Assembly: GCA_902784965.1 (NCBI GenBank)
Contig: CACZWU010000010.1
Location: 1-59,394 of the forward strand
Source of the DNA: an uncultured Bacteroidia bacterium
GTDB taxonomy: Bacteria > Bacteroidota > Bacteroidia > Bacteroidales > UBA932
Reading direction: 5' to 3'
Length of the DNA: 59,394 nucleotides
Under the pieces are notes generated by a model that saw nothing but the letters and a program-made list of their open reading frames with translations, had not been told where the DNA came from and did no database searches. Shown here piece after piece: positions 26,887 to 35,293 of this stretch; the first letter of the stretch is position 1, and each line of letters starts with the position of its first letter. Position numbers and translations under genes: made by a program.

Positions 26887-27945
26887 ATGGCAAAGACCAC
26901 GACCGATACCGTCCAGGAATACAAGGCGCTGCGGGAGGAGATTCTCAGCGGCGACATCAAGCCGTTCTACCTGCTGTTCGGCAAAGAGCACTACTACATC
27001 GACGAGCTCTGCAAACTTTTGATGGAGACGGTGATTCCGCCCCAGGAGCGGGATTTCGGCCAGATGGTGTTTTTCGGTGCCGACGTGACGGCCAACCAGG
27101 TGGTGAGTGCCGCCCGGCAGTTTCCGATGATGATCGCCCGGCAGCTGGTGGTGGTCAAGGAGGCACAGATGATGAAAAAAGTCGAGGACATCGGTGTCTA
27201 TTTCGAAGGTATCCAGCCCTCCACCGTGCTCGTGGTCTGTTACAAGACCAACAACGATCCGACGAAGTCGGGCAAGAACATCGACAAACGTTCCACTTTC
27301 TACAAAAACGCCAAGAAATTCGGTGTGGCCTTCGAATCGAATCCCATCCCCGACTACCGCATCGCCCGCTGGATCGACAGCTTCGTGGCTGAGCAGGGGC
27401 TCAGCATCGCGCCCGATGCGGCTGCCCTCCTGGGGGAATCGGCCGGCACCGACCTGCAGAAGATCGCCCTGTCGATCGACAAGCTCCGCAAGATCCTGCC
27501 GGAAGACCGTCGGCGCATCAGCATCCAGGATGTGGAAGAGAATGTGGGGATGAGCCGCGACTATTCAGCCTTCGAACTGACCAAGGCGCTTTCCATGAAA
27601 GACGCCGCCAAGGCCTTCCGCATCGTAAACTTTTTTGCCGATTCGCCCAAACGCTTTCCCATCCAGATGACAATGGCCGCCCTGAGCAGCCATTTCATCC
27701 GTCTGCTCCGCTATCATGCCCTGCTCCAGGACGGCGTTTCGCGCAACGACATCCTTGCGCAACTCGGCATCAACCCGTATTTCGGGGGTGAATACGACGC
27801 GGCTGTACGCAACTATCCCGTCAAAAAAGTGATGCGCATCGTCGCCCTGCTCAAAGACTACGACCAGCGCTCCAAATCGAACACGCGCGGCGAAGCCTCC
27901 GACGGCGACCTGCTGAAGGAACTGACGGCGAAGATTCTGGCTTAA
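26887..27945 (+). CDS. holA: DNA polymerase III subunit delta
   Basis: The clamp-loader subunit that opens the sliding clamp. The 352-residue protein has the AAA-like N-terminal part (FYLLFGKEHYYIDELCKLL), the segment QLVVVKEAQMMKKVEDIG and the C-terminal helical collar (FPIQMTMAALSSHFIRLLRY). Similarity to the proteobacterial protein is low, but the pattern and length are right. The ATG at 26887 is 6 nt past its promoter box. Its stop codon overlaps the convergent nuclease-fold gene by 4 bp. Confidence 0.9.
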   Translation: MAKTTTDTVQEYKALREEILSGDIKPFYLLFGKEHYYIDELCKLLMETVIPPQERDFGQMVFFGADVTANQVVSAARQFPMMIARQLVVVKEAQMMKKVEDIGVYFEGIQPSTVLVVCYKTNNDPTKSGKNIDKRSTFYKNAKKFGVAFESNPIPDYRIARWIDSFVAEQGLSIAPDAAALLGESAGTDLQKIALSIDKLRKILPEDRRRISIQDVEENVGMSRDYSAFELTKALSMKDAAKAFRIVNFFADSPKRFPIQMTMAALSSHFIRLLRYHALLQDGVSRNDILAQLGINPYFGGEYDAAVRNYPVKKVMRIVALLKDYDQRSKSNTRGEASDGDLLKELTAKILA

Positions 27946-28346
27946 CCGTTCAGCCAACCCTCCGGAATCTCCGAACAGTAGTCAAAACCGTCCCCCTCAG
28001 GGCGACGCCGGAGAATATGGGTCGTGGGACCGTTGGTCACCAGGATATAACGCACCGGCAACACCCGTGCGTAGCGGGTTACCTGATCGACCACCGCCGC
28101 GCCCAGCGGCACGTCGGGTGCCTTGCATTCAACCAAGAGCAAGGGCTGCAACGCCCGGTCGAAAACCAGGACGTCGGCCCTGTATCGGCGGCGATTGTAG
28201 ACGAAACCATACTCGCTCTCCATCCGCATGAGCGAGACACCGCAACTTTCATGAAGCCAGGATATGACTTGCTGGCGCACCTCCTCCTCGGGGGTGCGGG
28301 CCACGTTCTTTTTCCGCAAGGGATCGTAGATTTCGCGTTCGGGCAT
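27942..28346 (-). CDS. Stand-alone PD-(D/E)XK nuclease-fold protein (HsdR N-terminal-like)
   Basis: A 134-residue protein matching the N-terminal domain of type I restriction R subunits. The nuclease core shows Asp58 in RADVLVFD, the ExK pair Glu73/Lys75 in LVECKAP and Gln88 in VVDQVTRYA, an order typical of the fold. No helicase domain and no hsdM/hsdS genes are nearby, so it is not a working restriction system by itself. Such short proteins recur in Bacteroidota next to holA; function unknown. Its ATG overlaps the stop of the lipoprotein gene by one base. Confidence 0.82.
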   Translation of the reverse strand: MPEREIYDPLRKKNVARTPEEEVRQQVISWLHESCGVSLMRMESEYGFVYNRRRYRADVLVFDRALQPLLLVECKAPDVPLGAAVVDQVTRYARVLPVRYILVTNGPTTHILRRRPEGDGFDYCSEIPEGWLNG

Positions 28347-28822
28347 CAGATGCGCTGGACAATCATGCCGACCTTCTGGAACTCATTCCACAGCCAGAGA
28401 TACTCCTCGGAGGTCTTGACCACCACCAACTTGACGATGAGCGTGGTCTGTTCACCGGCCGACAGGCGGTAATGGATCTCGCACTCCACTTCCTGCCCCT
28501 CGGCGGTCGGAATCTCCTCAGCGTAGAAAATATGAAGATATCGGGCCTGGTCGTCGCTTTGGATCCGGTAGATTCGACGCTGGGTACTGGTGGCACGCTG
28601 GAATGAAACCAGATCGTACGACAGGACGCACGACCCTTTGACATAGAGACCTTCTGCACAGGCCGCCTCGAGTTGCTTGCGCTCGGGTGATTTGGTGTCG
28701 ACCACGGGAGGCTCAGGTCCGGGTTTTTCGGGCTCCGGACAGGAAACCGCCATCGTGGTGGCCACCCAGAAGAGGATCACGGCGAAACGCAGATAGAATC
28801 CCGTATGACGATGTCCGTTCAT
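28346..28822 (-). CDS. Small lipoprotein, unknown function
   Basis: A 158-residue protein with a signal sequence (FYLRFAVILFWVATTMA) and lipobox AVSC, then a Pro/Glu linker (PEPEKPGPEPP) and one domain with beta-rich pattern (RRIYRIQSDDQARYLHIFYA, EVECEIHYRLSAGEQTTLIV). No family is recognised. It overlaps the upstream M6 protease gene by 4 bp and the downstream nuclease-fold gene by one base, so the three genes are translated as one coupled unit. Confidence 0.7.
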   Translation of the reverse strand: MNGHRHTGFYLRFAVILFWVATTMAVSCPEPEKPGPEPPVVDTKSPERKQLEAACAEGLYVKGSCVLSYDLVSFQRATSTQRRIYRIQSDDQARYLHIFYAEEIPTAEGQEVECEIHYRLSAGEQTTLIVKLVVVKTSEEYLWLWNEFQKVGMIVQRI

Positions 28823-30813
28823 TCTTTCACCTCCAGGATTTTGGTCAGGGTCTCACGGGAGCCGTCGGCATAACGGAGGGTCGCCGTGATCAGGCAGGAG
28901 CCCGCATGGGCAAAGGTGAATGATTCGCCTGTAACCGGTTCATTGTCAATGGTCCAGGCTACGGAGGCCTTTTCGTCGGGCAAGTTGAGCAGGAAGAGAC
29001 GGAGTTCCTCACCCACATGCCAGATCCGGTCCATCCCCCCGATGAGCGGATAGTCGCTCAAACGGTCGATGGCGCGGAATTCCATGTGGTACACCCGTCC
29101 CGTAACACCCCACCGGGTGTAGAAGAGTTCGCAATAGTAGGCCTCGCCCGGCGTCAGGTTGTCGAAAGTCCAGTTGTTCTTGTCGGGAAGCACCGTCTGG
29201 CTGGTGACGCCGTTGACGGCTCCCCAGCGCAGATTCCACTGGCCCGAGGAAATCTTGTCGCACTCCCAGCTGAGATGGGCCGAGGTCTGGCCGGGCACGA
29301 TGGAATAGCCGGTCACCACGGGGAGATCCCAGCTGTCATCGTTGGACAGCCGGCAGCGGATGCCTTCCGAATTACGGGTAATTTCGGTCAAGCCGAAACC
29401 AACGCCTTTTCCGTTCCAGGAACGAAGCGGGAAATCGTAGGCGGAATGAATGGCCTTGACATTGCGGGGGCCGGGATAGAAGGCATCGGCCGCACTGGTG
29501 GCATCGAAACCCGTCGAGGAGACGAAGCAGGCGCAGGGATGGGCAGCACAGCCGTTGACGGCATTGGTCGTCCAACGCATCCGGGCATTCATCGAACCTG
29601 CCGCATTGGCGCTCTTGTCGATGTGGTAGACCACCAGTCCGGTGCCGCCGATGCAGGCATCCCATTTCGATCCGTCACGGAACTCCAGCCAGAAATCTTC
29701 ACCCGGAATCTCCGTAGGAATCAGCAGGGCCGTGGGCGAATCCTGCACCGGCTCGATCAGCAGTTCCTGTGTCGCACGCAACGACCAGGTCTTCGACAGG
29801 CCGATCATCTGGCGTTCGAAGACGGTAAGATAGGGCGGCGTGCGCCCCTGGTTGTTGTAATTGCCTCGGTCCATCACGGACAAGGAGCCGTGCAGGCCGG
29901 GACTGTCACCCTCCTTTTCGTCGTTGACGTCGTAAAGGTCGGGCAAGCCCAGAAAATGACAGTATTCGTGGCAGATGGTGCCGATACCGGCGAATTGGTA
30001 GCCGGACGGACCCGTGAATTCAGAATAGAGCGAGAAATTGGAAATCCGCATCCCGTCGAGCGAGAAACCCATTTCAGAAATGTTCCAGGACTGGGGCCAG
30101 AGCGTATTGTCGCCACCACCTTCGGCCTCGTTGTGCCCGGCGAAGAAGAGGAAGACGTTGTCGACCACCCCGTCGTTGTCGAAGTCATAGCGGGAAAAAT
30201 CGACGCCGCCCGCATCGGCAGCCTCACAGGCATGGACCACCATCTGCTTGATGTTGCGGTCGGTGACGCCTTCTCCATTTGCCCCGTACCACGCCAGGGT
30301 ATTGGGCAGGGTCACCACGTCACAGACCTCGAAACTGAAACTGGTACTTACGCCCAGATTGTCGCGGAACCAGTCGAGGACACTGCCCGTAGCTCCGTTT
30401 TCGGAGTAATACTGCTGGTTGAACAGGTTGTAGATGGCGTTGCGCGGAGAAGGGATGGTGAACTTGCGGTCCTGAAATTGCACGGGAATGACAATGGTCC
30501 GCACGTTGACCGGGGCTTTGGTGGCCAGGAAGAAGGCCAGGGAACCGCCCTCCGGGTTGAGTTGCTTGCGCAGTTCGGGCCTGGCCGGTGGCAGTGAATC
30601 GGTCTGGCGCCAATACCCCAGGGCATCCTGGTACACAGGGCAGCCCGACAGGGTGGTCTTCCAGGAACGGTTCTCGTCGCCGTGGATGAGGATGGTCAGC
30701 GAAGTGCCGTCGGGCTGGGTCACCTGCACAGGGTACGGCCAGGCCTTCACCGCATGCAACTGCAGTGAAAACGCCAGCAGGGCGACCAGTGCGACAAGGA
30801 TTTTCCGACCCAT
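28819..30813 (-). CDS. Secreted M6-family metalloprotease
   Basis: A 664-residue exported zinc protease related to immune inhibitor A. A signal peptide (ILVALVALLAFSLQLHA) leads into an N-terminal propeptide-like part. The catalytic domain has HEYCHFLGLPDLYD with ligands His282, His286 and likely Asp292, catalytic Glu283, and the downstream Met-turn-like SVMDRGNYNN. The C-terminal part has a fibronectin-III-like domain (SAHLSWECDKISSGQWNLRW, LTPGEAYYCELFY) and a PKD-like end (KASVAWTIDNEPVTGESFTF). No type IX sorting tail is clear. Probable role: degradation of extracellular protein. First of three overlapping genes. Confidence 0.9.
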   Translation of the reverse strand: MGRKILVALVALLAFSLQLHAVKAWPYPVQVTQPDGTSLTILIHGDENRSWKTTLSGCPVYQDALGYWRQTDSLPPARPELRKQLNPEGGSLAFFLATKAPVNVRTIVIPVQFQDRKFTIPSPRNAIYNLFNQQYYSENGATGSVLDWFRDNLGVSTSFSFEVCDVVTLPNTLAWYGANGEGVTDRNIKQMVVHACEAADAGGVDFSRYDFDNDGVVDNVFLFFAGHNEAEGGGDNTLWPQSWNISEMGFSLDGMRISNFSLYSEFTGPSGYQFAGIGTICHEYCHFLGLPDLYDVNDEKEGDSPGLHGSLSVMDRGNYNNQGRTPPYLTVFERQMIGLSKTWSLRATQELLIEPVQDSPTALLIPTEIPGEDFWLEFRDGSKWDACIGGTGLVVYHIDKSANAAGSMNARMRWTTNAVNGCAAHPCACFVSSTGFDATSAADAFYPGPRNVKAIHSAYDFPLRSWNGKGVGFGLTEITRNSEGIRCRLSNDDSWDLPVVTGYSIVPGQTSAHLSWECDKISSGQWNLRWGAVNGVTSQTVLPDKNNWTFDNLTPGEAYYCELFYTRWGVTGRVYHMEFRAIDRLSDYPLIGGMDRIWHVGEELRLFLLNLPDEKASVAWTIDNEPVTGESFTFAHAGSCLITATLRYADGSRETLTKILEVKE

Positions 30814-30884
30814 TTTTACCCGATGATAAACATTTCAAACTACATAATTACAAAAAATTATTTAGTTTACCAAAAACAGTTTCT

Positions 30885-30892
30885 TAACTTTG
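30885..30892 (+). promoter_or_regulatory. Promoter box of the GT2-LAB_N-ArnT cassette
   Basis: TAACTTTG, a TAnnTTTG match ending 5 nt before the ATG at 30898. The AT-rich gap from 30814 separates it from the divergent M6 protease. Confidence 0.6.
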
Positions 30893-30897
30893 TATCG

Positions 30898-31632
30898 ATG
30901 AACGCCACCGCAGCCTATCGTTTCACCATTGTCGTCCCGCTTTTCAACGAACGGGACAACCTGCCCCAACTGGAAGAGCGGCTCGCCGCCTACCTCGAAA
31001 AATCGATGGAAAAGCCCGCCTGCGTGCTCTTTGTCGACGATGGCTCCACCGACGGAGGAAGCCCCCTGCTGGAAGAAATCTGCAGTCGGCACCCAGACTT
31101 CTTTTTTATCCATTTTCCGCAAAACCAAGGCCTGAGCGCCGCCTTGAAGGTCGGCTTCGACCATTGCTATTCGCCCTATGCCGGTTACATCGACGCCGAC
31201 CTGCAGACCGATCCCGACGACTTCGACCTGCTGCTGCCATTTGCTGCCGACCATGAACTGGTGACAGGCATCCGCATCGGTCGGAAAGACAGTTTCGGCA
31301 AACGCCTGATTTCAAAATGGGCCAACGGACTGCGACGCCGCATTGTCCGCGACACAGCCGTCGACACGGGCTGCCCGCTGAAAGTGCTGCAGACGGCCTG
31401 GGCCAGACAGCTGCCCCCCCTCAGCGGCATGCACCGCTTCCTCCCCGCCCTGGCGACAGGGATGGGCGGACGCTGCAAGCAAGTGCCCGTGCGCCATTAT
31501 CCCCGCACGGCAGGCCATAGCAAGTTCAACCTCTCCAACCGTTTCTGGGGGCCGATCCGCGATGCTTTCGGCTACCGCTGGTATCTTCGCCGTCACCTCC
31601 GCTATACGGTTGACCGCAGCAAACTCGGCTGA
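30898..31632 (+). CDS. Family 2 glycosyltransferase, dolichyl/undecaprenyl-phosphate sugar transferase type
   Basis: A 244-residue GT2 enzyme: FTIVVPLFNERDNLPQLEER, VLFVDDGSTDGG, QNQGLSAALKVGFD and the metal motif IDADLQTDPDD. This is the pattern of DPM1/ArnC-like enzymes that move a sugar to a polyprenyl phosphate. No C-terminal membrane helices are present, unlike ArnC. I chose ATG 30898 because it sits 5 nt after the promoter box; an upstream in-frame ATG at 30823 would start before it. It overlaps the next gene by one base, forming a three-gene cassette. Confidence 0.88.
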   Translation: MNATAAYRFTIVVPLFNERDNLPQLEERLAAYLEKSMEKPACVLFVDDGSTDGGSPLLEEICSRHPDFFFIHFPQNQGLSAALKVGFDHCYSPYAGYIDADLQTDPDDFDLLLPFAADHELVTGIRIGRKDSFGKRLISKWANGLRRRIVRDTAVDTGCPLKVLQTAWARQLPPLSGMHRFLPALATGMGGRCKQVPVRHYPRTAGHSKFNLSNRFWGPIRDAFGYRWYLRRHLRYTVDRSKLG

Positions 31633-32270
31633 TGGACCCTCTCTGGATCTTTACCCTCGGATTGTTCGCGCAGCTGCTTTTCACTGCGCGTATGCTGGTC
31701 CAATGGATTCTGTCTGAAAAAAACCGGCAGGTGGAGAATCCCACCGCCTTCTGGATACTGGGGCTGTGCGGCTCGCTGCTCTTTCTGCTCTATGGCTGGC
31801 TGCGGAACGATTTCGCGCTGATCCTGGGCCAACTCATCGGCTACTACGTGTATATCTGGAATCTGGGGGCCAAAGGCGTCTGGCAGCAACTGGGACGCTG
31901 GCGTCCGCTCGTGGTAGGTTTGCTGCTGCTGGTTCCCCTGGCGGTCCTCACCCCCTTCCTCGTCCACTGGCCCGATGTCTCGAAAACGCTCTTCCAGAAC
32001 AAAGACATCCCGCAGGCCCTGCTGCTATTCGGCATTGCCGGGCAGGTAGTCTTTTCCACCCGTTTCCTCTACCAGGCCTTCTACTCCGTCCGCCGCAAGG
32101 CTTCCTCTCTGCCGGTTGGGTTCTGGCTCATCAGCGCGATCGGCGCCGCGATGATCCTGGTCTACGGTATCTTCCGCAGGGACCCGGTTCTCATCCTCGC
32201 TGAATCGTTCGGTTTGTTCACCTATATCCGCAATTTGATGCTATGGCACGCCCGACGGGAAAACCGCTGA
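31632..32270 (+). CDS. Membrane protein with two LAB_N (lipid A biosynthesis N-terminal) repeats
   Basis: A 212-residue membrane protein with about six helices arranged as two similar halves: FTARMLVQWILSEKNRQVEN with LLYGWLRNDFALILGQLIGY, and FSTRFLYQAFYSVRRKASSL with LVYGIFRRDPVLILAESFGL. This is the LAB_N domain, found alone or fused to lipid A enzymes and frequently next to GT2 and ArnT-like genes. It probably handles a polyprenyl-linked sugar donor. It overlaps the following gene by 28 bp. Confidence 0.85.
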   Translation: MDPLWIFTLGLFAQLLFTARMLVQWILSEKNRQVENPTAFWILGLCGSLLFLLYGWLRNDFALILGQLIGYYVYIWNLGAKGVWQQLGRWRPLVVGLLLLVPLAVLTPFLVHWPDVSKTLFQNKDIPQALLLFGIAGQVVFSTRFLYQAFYSVRRKASSLPVGFWLISAIGAAMILVYGIFRRDPVLILAESFGLFTYIRNLMLWHARRENR

Positions 32271-33388
32271 CCGCGGCAGGATCGAACCAGTGGGTGCGCC
32301 TGGCCTTTTATCTGCTCCTGCTGCTGCCCCTGCTGCTCCGGCGTGAGCCCACGCCGGCCAACGAACTGAAATACCTGCAGATCGCCGATGAGGCGCTGCG
32401 CGACGGACATTTCTGGTGCCTGTATCTCGACGGGGCCGTCTACGCCGACAAGCCCCCGCTCTATCTGTGGATCGTGATGTTGTTCCGCCAGCTGCTGGGC
32501 TTCCACTGCCTCCCGCTGCTGGAGCTGTTCTCGCTGCTGCCCGCCTTCGGCATCCTGGTGCTGCTGAACCGCTGGTGCGGCAACCGCCTGACCCTGCGCT
32601 GGCAGATCGGCGCAGAGCTGGCCTTGCTGACCACTGCCTATTTCCTGGGCGGAGCGCTGGTCCTGCGGATGGACATGCTGATGGTCTTTTTCATCACGCT
32701 GGCCATGTGGATCTTCTGGCGAATCGACCAAGGCGATCCGCGCCCGGGCCTGCGCTGGGCTTTTCCTCTGGCGGTGTTTGCGGCTATCTTCTCGAAGGGG
32801 CCGGTGGGCATGCTCTTCCCGCTGGGCGGCTGCCTGGCCTGGCTGCTGTCGGAAGGCCGGCTGCGTGATTTCGGCCGGGCCTGGGGCTGGCGCTGCTGGC
32901 TCACGCTGGTCCTGCTTTGCGGCTTCTGGTGGGGCATGGCCTGGCTGGAAGGAGGCCGCGACTATATTGATAATCTGCTCGTCCACCAGACGGTCGGCAG
33001 GGCGGTCGACGCCTTCCACCACAAGCGTCCCATCTATTGGTACCTTCTCGTCATCTGGTATGCCATGGGTCCCTGGTCGCTGCTCACCATCCCCGTCGGT
33101 GCCTGGGCGGCGGCCAAAGGCCGCCTGAAAGCGCCGGACCTGGCACTCGCCCGCTATTTCCTGCTCATCTCGGCCACTTTCTTCGTCGTGATGTCGCTGA
33201 TGAGTTCCAAGCTGCAGATCTACCTGCTGCCGATGTTCGGCTTCGTCAATTACGCCTGCTATATGATCCTGGCTTCCACCCATCAGGAGGATCACTCAAC
33301 GGTCGTCCTGACTGTCACATATGCCGTGGCAGGCACGATGCTGGCCGCCTGTGTCGTCGCCGGATTCTTCTTTCCCTCAATTTTTTAG
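32243..33388 (+). CDS. ArnT-like glycosyltransferase, short form
   Basis: A 381-residue multi-spanning protein of the GT-C class. The N-terminal loop has the Asp/Glu-rich pattern of ArnT and protein O-mannosyltransferases (TPANELKYLQIADEALRDG, YADKPPLYLWIVMLF), followed by about eight membrane helices, including SKGPVGMLFPLGGC. ArnT is about 550 residues; the soluble periplasmic domain seems missing here. In the cassette it would be the final transferase onto lipid A or another envelope lipid. No terminator is seen before alr. Confidence 0.82.
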   Translation: MARPTGKPLTAAGSNQWVRLAFYLLLLLPLLLRREPTPANELKYLQIADEALRDGHFWCLYLDGAVYADKPPLYLWIVMLFRQLLGFHCLPLLELFSLLPAFGILVLLNRWCGNRLTLRWQIGAELALLTTAYFLGGALVLRMDMLMVFFITLAMWIFWRIDQGDPRPGLRWAFPLAVFAAIFSKGPVGMLFPLGGCLAWLLSEGRLRDFGRAWGWRCWLTLVLLCGFWWGMAWLEGGRDYIDNLLVHQTVGRAVDAFHHKRPIYWYLLVIWYAMGPWSLLTIPVGAWAAAKGRLKAPDLALARYFLLISATFFVVMSLMSSKLQIYLLPMFGFVNYACYMILASTHQEDHSTVVLTVTYAVAGTMLAACVVAGFFFPSIF

Positions 33389-33419
33389 CCCGAGAGGGAT
33401 AACTTTACCGGCAAATCGT

Positions 33420-33427
33420 TACATTTG
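33420..33427 (+). promoter_or_regulatory. Promoter box of alr
   Basis: TACATTTG matches TAnnTTTG and ends 17 nt before the alr ATG at 33445. The -33 element is weak. Confidence 0.5.
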
Positions 33428-33444
33428 TGAGATAATTCAATACA

Positions 33445-34554
33445 ATGGCACAGAATCCCCCTCTGGCGCGACTTGAATTGAGCCGCAGCGGCATCCGGAA
33501 CAACTTCCAGCATTTCCGTTCCCTGCTCCGCCCCGAGACCAAGATGCTCATCCTGGTCAAGGCCAACGGCTACGGACACGGCGCCGTTCCTTTTGCCCTC
33601 GAAATGGAAAGCCTGGGCGCCTCCTATCTGGGTGTGGCGCTCCCCGGCGAAGGCGTCGAACTGCGCAAGGCCGGCATCTACCTGCCGATCCTCGTGCTGA
33701 CCACCGGCACCGACGATTACCCTGAAATGATCCGCTATGGACTGGAACCGGGCATGCCCGACCTTTTCGCGCTCACGCGCCTGCGCGAAGAACTGCGCAA
33801 GGCCGGCCGGAAAGACTATCCCGTCCATATCAATATCGATACCGGCATGCACCGGCTTGGTTTCATGGAGCGGGAGATTCCTGCACTCATCGATTTCCTG
33901 GCCGAAAGTCCTGAAATCCACATCGAGGGCCTGTATACCCACCTGGCCGCCTCCGACGAAGTGCAGCACGACGAATTCACCCTCGGCCAGATCAAGCTTT
34001 ACGACAAACTGAGCACACAGATCATGCAGCATCTGCCCTACAAGCCGCTCCGCCACGTGCTCAACTCGGCCGGCATCGAACGCTTTACGGAATACCAATA
34101 CGACATGGTGCGCCTGGGCATCGGCATCTACGGCATCAGCGCCATCTCCGATCCCCGGCTCAAACCCGCCGCCTTCTTCCGCTGCCCCATCCTCCAGATC
34201 AAGGACCTGCTGCCGGAAGACGGCACCATCGGCTACGGCCGCCACGGCATCCTCCACGACGGCATTACCCGCTCGGCAACGCTTTGTGTGGGATATGCCG
34301 ACGGAATCAACCGTCACCTGGGCTGCGGACACGCCAGCTTTGAAGTAAATGGACAACTCGCCCCCACCATCGGAAACATCTGCATGGATATGTGCATGCT
34401 CGACGTCACCGGCATCGACTGCCAGGAAGGCGACATGGTGACCATCTTCGGCGATAAACCGACAGCCGGCGACCTGGCCAAGGTGCTCGATACCATTCCC
34501 TACGAGATTTTCACCTCCGTTCCGCGCCGCGTGAACCGTGTGATCATCGACTGA
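33445..34554 (+). CDS. alr: Alanine racemase
   Basis: PLP enzyme that makes D-alanine for peptidoglycan. The 369-residue protein has the PLP lysine in VKANGYGHG (Lys39), NIDTGMHRLGF, HVLNSAGIE, the region RLGIGIYGI and the C-terminal beta-domain segment LCVGYADGINR with its catalytic Tyr, plus IGNICMDMCMLDVT. Length and motifs are complete. In relatives it is often fused to MurF, but here murF is a separate gene at 10.3 kb. Confidence 0.96.
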   Translation: MAQNPPLARLELSRSGIRNNFQHFRSLLRPETKMLILVKANGYGHGAVPFALEMESLGASYLGVALPGEGVELRKAGIYLPILVLTTGTDDYPEMIRYGLEPGMPDLFALTRLREELRKAGRKDYPVHINIDTGMHRLGFMEREIPALIDFLAESPEIHIEGLYTHLAASDEVQHDEFTLGQIKLYDKLSTQIMQHLPYKPLRHVLNSAGIERFTEYQYDMVRLGIGIYGISAISDPRLKPAAFFRCPILQIKDLLPEDGTIGYGRHGILHDGITRSATLCVGYADGINRHLGCGHASFEVNGQLAPTIGNICMDMCMLDVTGIDCQEGDMVTIFGDKPTAGDLAKVLDTIPYEIFTSVPRRVNRVIID

Positions 34555-34593
34555 CCCCCTCTGAAACTAAAACCAAATCAAATATTTACTATT

Positions 34594-35283
34594 ATGGCAA
34601 CTGAGAAACTCGACATTATGCAGACCATCAGGGACGGCGTCCAATATGGCCTGAAAAACTTCTTTCCCCTGCTGCTGATGGTCATCCTCTATGTGGTGAC
34701 TCTCTGGATTCCTTATCTCAACGTGGGAACCACCATTGGCCTGTACAAGGCCATCATCGGTATCGGTCGTGGCGAGACGATCGACCCGGTCTCCATTTTC
34801 TCGAAAGACAACTTCAAGAACCTCAGCGGTTTCTTCCTTCTGCTGGGCCTGCTGTACATCGGCATCGTCGTGGCCTTCTTCTTCATGTTCATCCCGGGCA
34901 TGGTGATGAGCATCGCCTGGGGCTTCGCCGTCTATTTCTTCATCGACAAGAAAGTTTCCCCGCTCAAGTCGCTCCAGTTGAGCTATGACACCACCTTCGG
35001 CAACAAGTGGCGGATCTTCTTTACGGAACTGCTCTGCGGCATCCTGATCAGCATCATCTGCTGCATCTTCGTCGCCATCCCGAAAGTCGGCGCCGTGCTG
35101 GCCGGCATCGCCACCGTCCTCTGCAGCGCCATCATGGTGGCCGTCGAAGGCGTGATGTACGACTTCTTCTCCAAGAAGGCCGATGACATCCTGAACAAGA
35201 AAGACGAGAAACCTGCCTGCACCGCTCCCGTGGTCGAGGCCGAAGTGGACGAGGTCACCGACACTGTCCCCACCGAAGCGTAA
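34594..35283 (+). CDS. Integral membrane protein, unknown function
   Basis: A 229-residue protein with about four to five membrane segments (FFPLLLMVILYVVTLWI, GFFLLLGLLYIGIVVAFFFM, MVMSIAWGFAVYFFI, LLCGILISIICCIFVAI, VLAGIATVLCSAIMVAV) and a short acidic C-terminal tail. It resembles small bacterial membrane proteins of the DUF975 kind only in layout. No catalytic motif is visible. It lies 10 bp before the MMPL exporter gene and may act with it. Confidence 0.75.
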   Translation: MATEKLDIMQTIRDGVQYGLKNFFPLLLMVILYVVTLWIPYLNVGTTIGLYKAIIGIGRGETIDPVSIFSKDNFKNLSGFFLLLGLLYIGIVVAFFFMFIPGMVMSIAWGFAVYFFIDKKVSPLKSLQLSYDTTFGNKWRIFFTELLCGILISIICCIFVAIPKVGAVLAGIATVLCSAIMVAVEGVMYDFFSKKADDILNKKDEKPACTAPVVEAEVDEVTDTVPTEA

Positions 35284-35293
35284 GCTCCCGCTG

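Noticed and set aside
27942..28346. A restriction-modification system
   Set aside because: Only a short nuclease-fold protein is present; no methylase, specificity or helicase gene is nearby.
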